DNA of 64,000 nt, from the NCBI GenBank assembly GCA_010093605.1, contig MU004186.1, positions 1,902,616-1,966,615 of the forward strand, read 5' to 3'. This DNA is from Lophium mytilinum. Taxonomy: Eukaryota; Ascomycota; Dothideomycetes; Mytilinidiales; Mytilinidiaceae. Below are positions 62,804 through 64,000 of the stretch, one piece after another. The notes under the pieces are model-generated. The model was not told the origin of the DNA. It did not search any database and saw only the letters and a program-made list of their open reading frames with translations. A program made the translations under genes and the position numbers. How positions within the stretch are numbered: position 1 is the first letter of the stretch; each line of letters begins with the position of its first letter.

Positions 62804-64000
62804 TCAGGAGTAGCACAAACCGTAGCTAGAGGTTGCGTGGCAGTCTGACAGGTCCTGTTTCTCACGCGCCTGTGGGAGCCTGGATGGAGTTAGTTGCGGA
62901 AATAGAGGATGATGCCAATAGACGCGGGGGCGCGACGTACCACTCTTGAATCTTCTCCTGGCGATTGTGGTTTGAAGGGTGAGTAGAGAGGAATTGGGGG
63001 GGTTCGCCCTTTTGGGCTTGGGCCATGCGTTGCCAGAGGCGTACGGCGGCTTCGGGGTTGTAGCAGCTTTGTGCCATCATTAGGAGGCCGATGTAGTCGG
63101 CTTCTGCCTGTTGTGGCTTTAGTATCAATCACGAGCGTTACTGTTGACGATGGGAGATTGATATACCTCTTGCTTCCTGCCTCCAGGGCGAGCGACCACG
63201 AGGTCTGTAACAAGCCTACTGATACCTTCTGGTACCCCGATCGAGTAGCTTAGTATGATGTTTATCAAAAACAGCGGGAGTGCTTGGCTCATCCGCTCCG
63301 CTGTATGATGCGCAACATTATGCGCAATCTCGTGACCCAGCACCGCCGCAACTCCATCATCATCACCGCATATAGGAAGAATACCAGAAAAGACAAATAC
63401 CTTGCCGCTAAACCCTAATCATTAGCACAAGTCCAACCTCACTCGGCCAAAGCATACTGCTTACCCAGGAATAACAAAAGCATTCACCTCATCACTCTGT
63501 ATAACATGCACCTCCCACTCCTCCCCCTCCAGCCCCGACTGCGGAATCAGCCGCTCCAACACCCGCCTCACTTGTTGCGTCGCCGGATGCCACTCGGGTA
63601 GTATCCGCCCGCTGTATTCCTGCAAGATCTGCTGGTAGCCGGCTTCGCCTTGGGATTTCTCCCACTCGGAGCTTATGCAGTTGAAGCGGCGGCGGCCGGA
63701 TACCTGGACCAGACACCCCCATATCAGAAACAGGCAAATAAGACTTCAGAAATGGAAGAGGCGAGGCGTACCGGTACTGTTTCTAGGTTGAAGACGTAGA
63801 ATCCACCAGCTACAGTCGTCAACCCGCCCACCTCGCGGTAGAAGGTTGGGCGGGCGGCCCAGCGCTGCCATATGTTGCCTGAGCCGCCTTGGAAGCGCTG
63901 GTATTGTGGTCGGGCGGGCCTTTGCTGGCGGTAGAAGCGGTAGCCGGGGTTTTGGGGTTTGGGTTGTAGGAAGGTCTGGCGAGCGAGGGTTGATCGGTAT
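62804..64000 (-). CDS. oma1: Mitochondrial inner-membrane metalloprotease OMA1, 3' part
   Basis: Five exons read from the right edge: 64000-63772, 63703-63465, 63407-63167, 63107-62941 and 62879-62804; all phases agree. The start lies outside the window. The leading Arg/Gln/Pro-rich stretch (QPKPQNPGYRFYRQQRPARP) looks like the end of a mitochondrial presequence region. The peptidase M48 core follows: VNAFVIPGGKVFVFSGIL, then the zinc site LGHEIAHNVAHHTAER (HExxH), then EADYIGLLMMAQSCY with the third zinc ligand Glu, and FLSTHPSNHNRQEKIQEWLP. OMA1 cleaves Opa1/Mgm1-type and other inner-membrane proteins under stress. Catalytic residues are intact. The C-terminal exon ends REKQDLSDCHATSSYGLCYS. 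Confidence 0.93.

Noticed and set aside
62333-62848. 171-codon plus frame overlapping the OMA1 3' end
   Set aside because: Overlaps the last OMA1 exon on the opposite strand; no domain; not strong enough to call.

Overview
The window is nuclear DNA of a filamentous ascomycete (Pezizomycotina; a Dothideomycete is my guess, not demonstrated). The reasons are short GT-AG introns of about 50-70 bases, a Zn(II)2Cys6 regulator, a CBM1 secreted protein, filamentous-type signalling genes, and transposons degraded in the way repeat-induced point mutation (RIP) does it: almost only C-to-T and G-to-A changes, loss of CA/TG, and TAA/TAG stops everywhere.

Layout. 1-3.3 kb: the 5' part of an organic-solute-transporter/TMEM184-like membrane gene (runs off the left edge) and a Zn2Cys6 transcription factor, both on minus. 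4.6-20.3 kb: a sharply bounded AT-rich block. It is a nested transposon: a minus-strand Ty1/Copia element (LTRs 4592-4721 and 20215-20344, target duplication ACTTG, half-tRNA-iMet type primer site) holding a plus-strand Ty3/Gypsy chromovirus (LTRs 5777-5996 and 13772-13991, target duplication CTAGA). 20.7-30.2 kb: a small GRF-type zinc-finger protein (+), a large ubiquitin-specific protease of the Ubp12 type (-), and a fungal protein with what looks like a catalytically dead retropepsin-like fold (-). 31.3-36.0 kb: an Iah1-like SGNH esterase (-) and a ClC chloride/proton antiporter (+), divergently transcribed. 37.4-39.0 kb: a single-pass surface protein (+) and an unlisted 36-residue cysteine-rich miniprotein (-). 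40.07-41.35 kb: a RIP-damaged Tc1/mariner element with nearly intact inverted repeats. 42.2-49.0 kb: PI 4-kinase Pik1 (-), a CBM1 secreted protein (-), a BTB protein (-). 50.1-57.6 kb: a GT8 glycosyltransferase (+) and a RING-H2/PH/vWA scaffold of the Far1/Ste5 type (+). 57.6-62.8 kb: no convincing gene. 62.8-64.0 kb: the 3' part of the mitochondrial protease OMA1 (-), cut by the right edge.

The genes are ordinary, independently transcribed housekeeping, signalling and secreted functions; I see no metabolic cluster. Exon joins were worked out by eye from splice signals, frame continuity and family conservation; most are in frame and close to the usual family length. Inside the RIP block frames cannot be trusted, so parts are assigned only where several diagnostic motifs fall in the right order. 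The points most worth following are the 1.7 kb of unassigned sequence between the Copia pol end and its 3' LTR, the cysteine-rich miniprotein, the retropepsin-like protein with Cys in place of the catalytic Asp, and the scaffold whose vWA domain lacks the first MIDAS aspartate.
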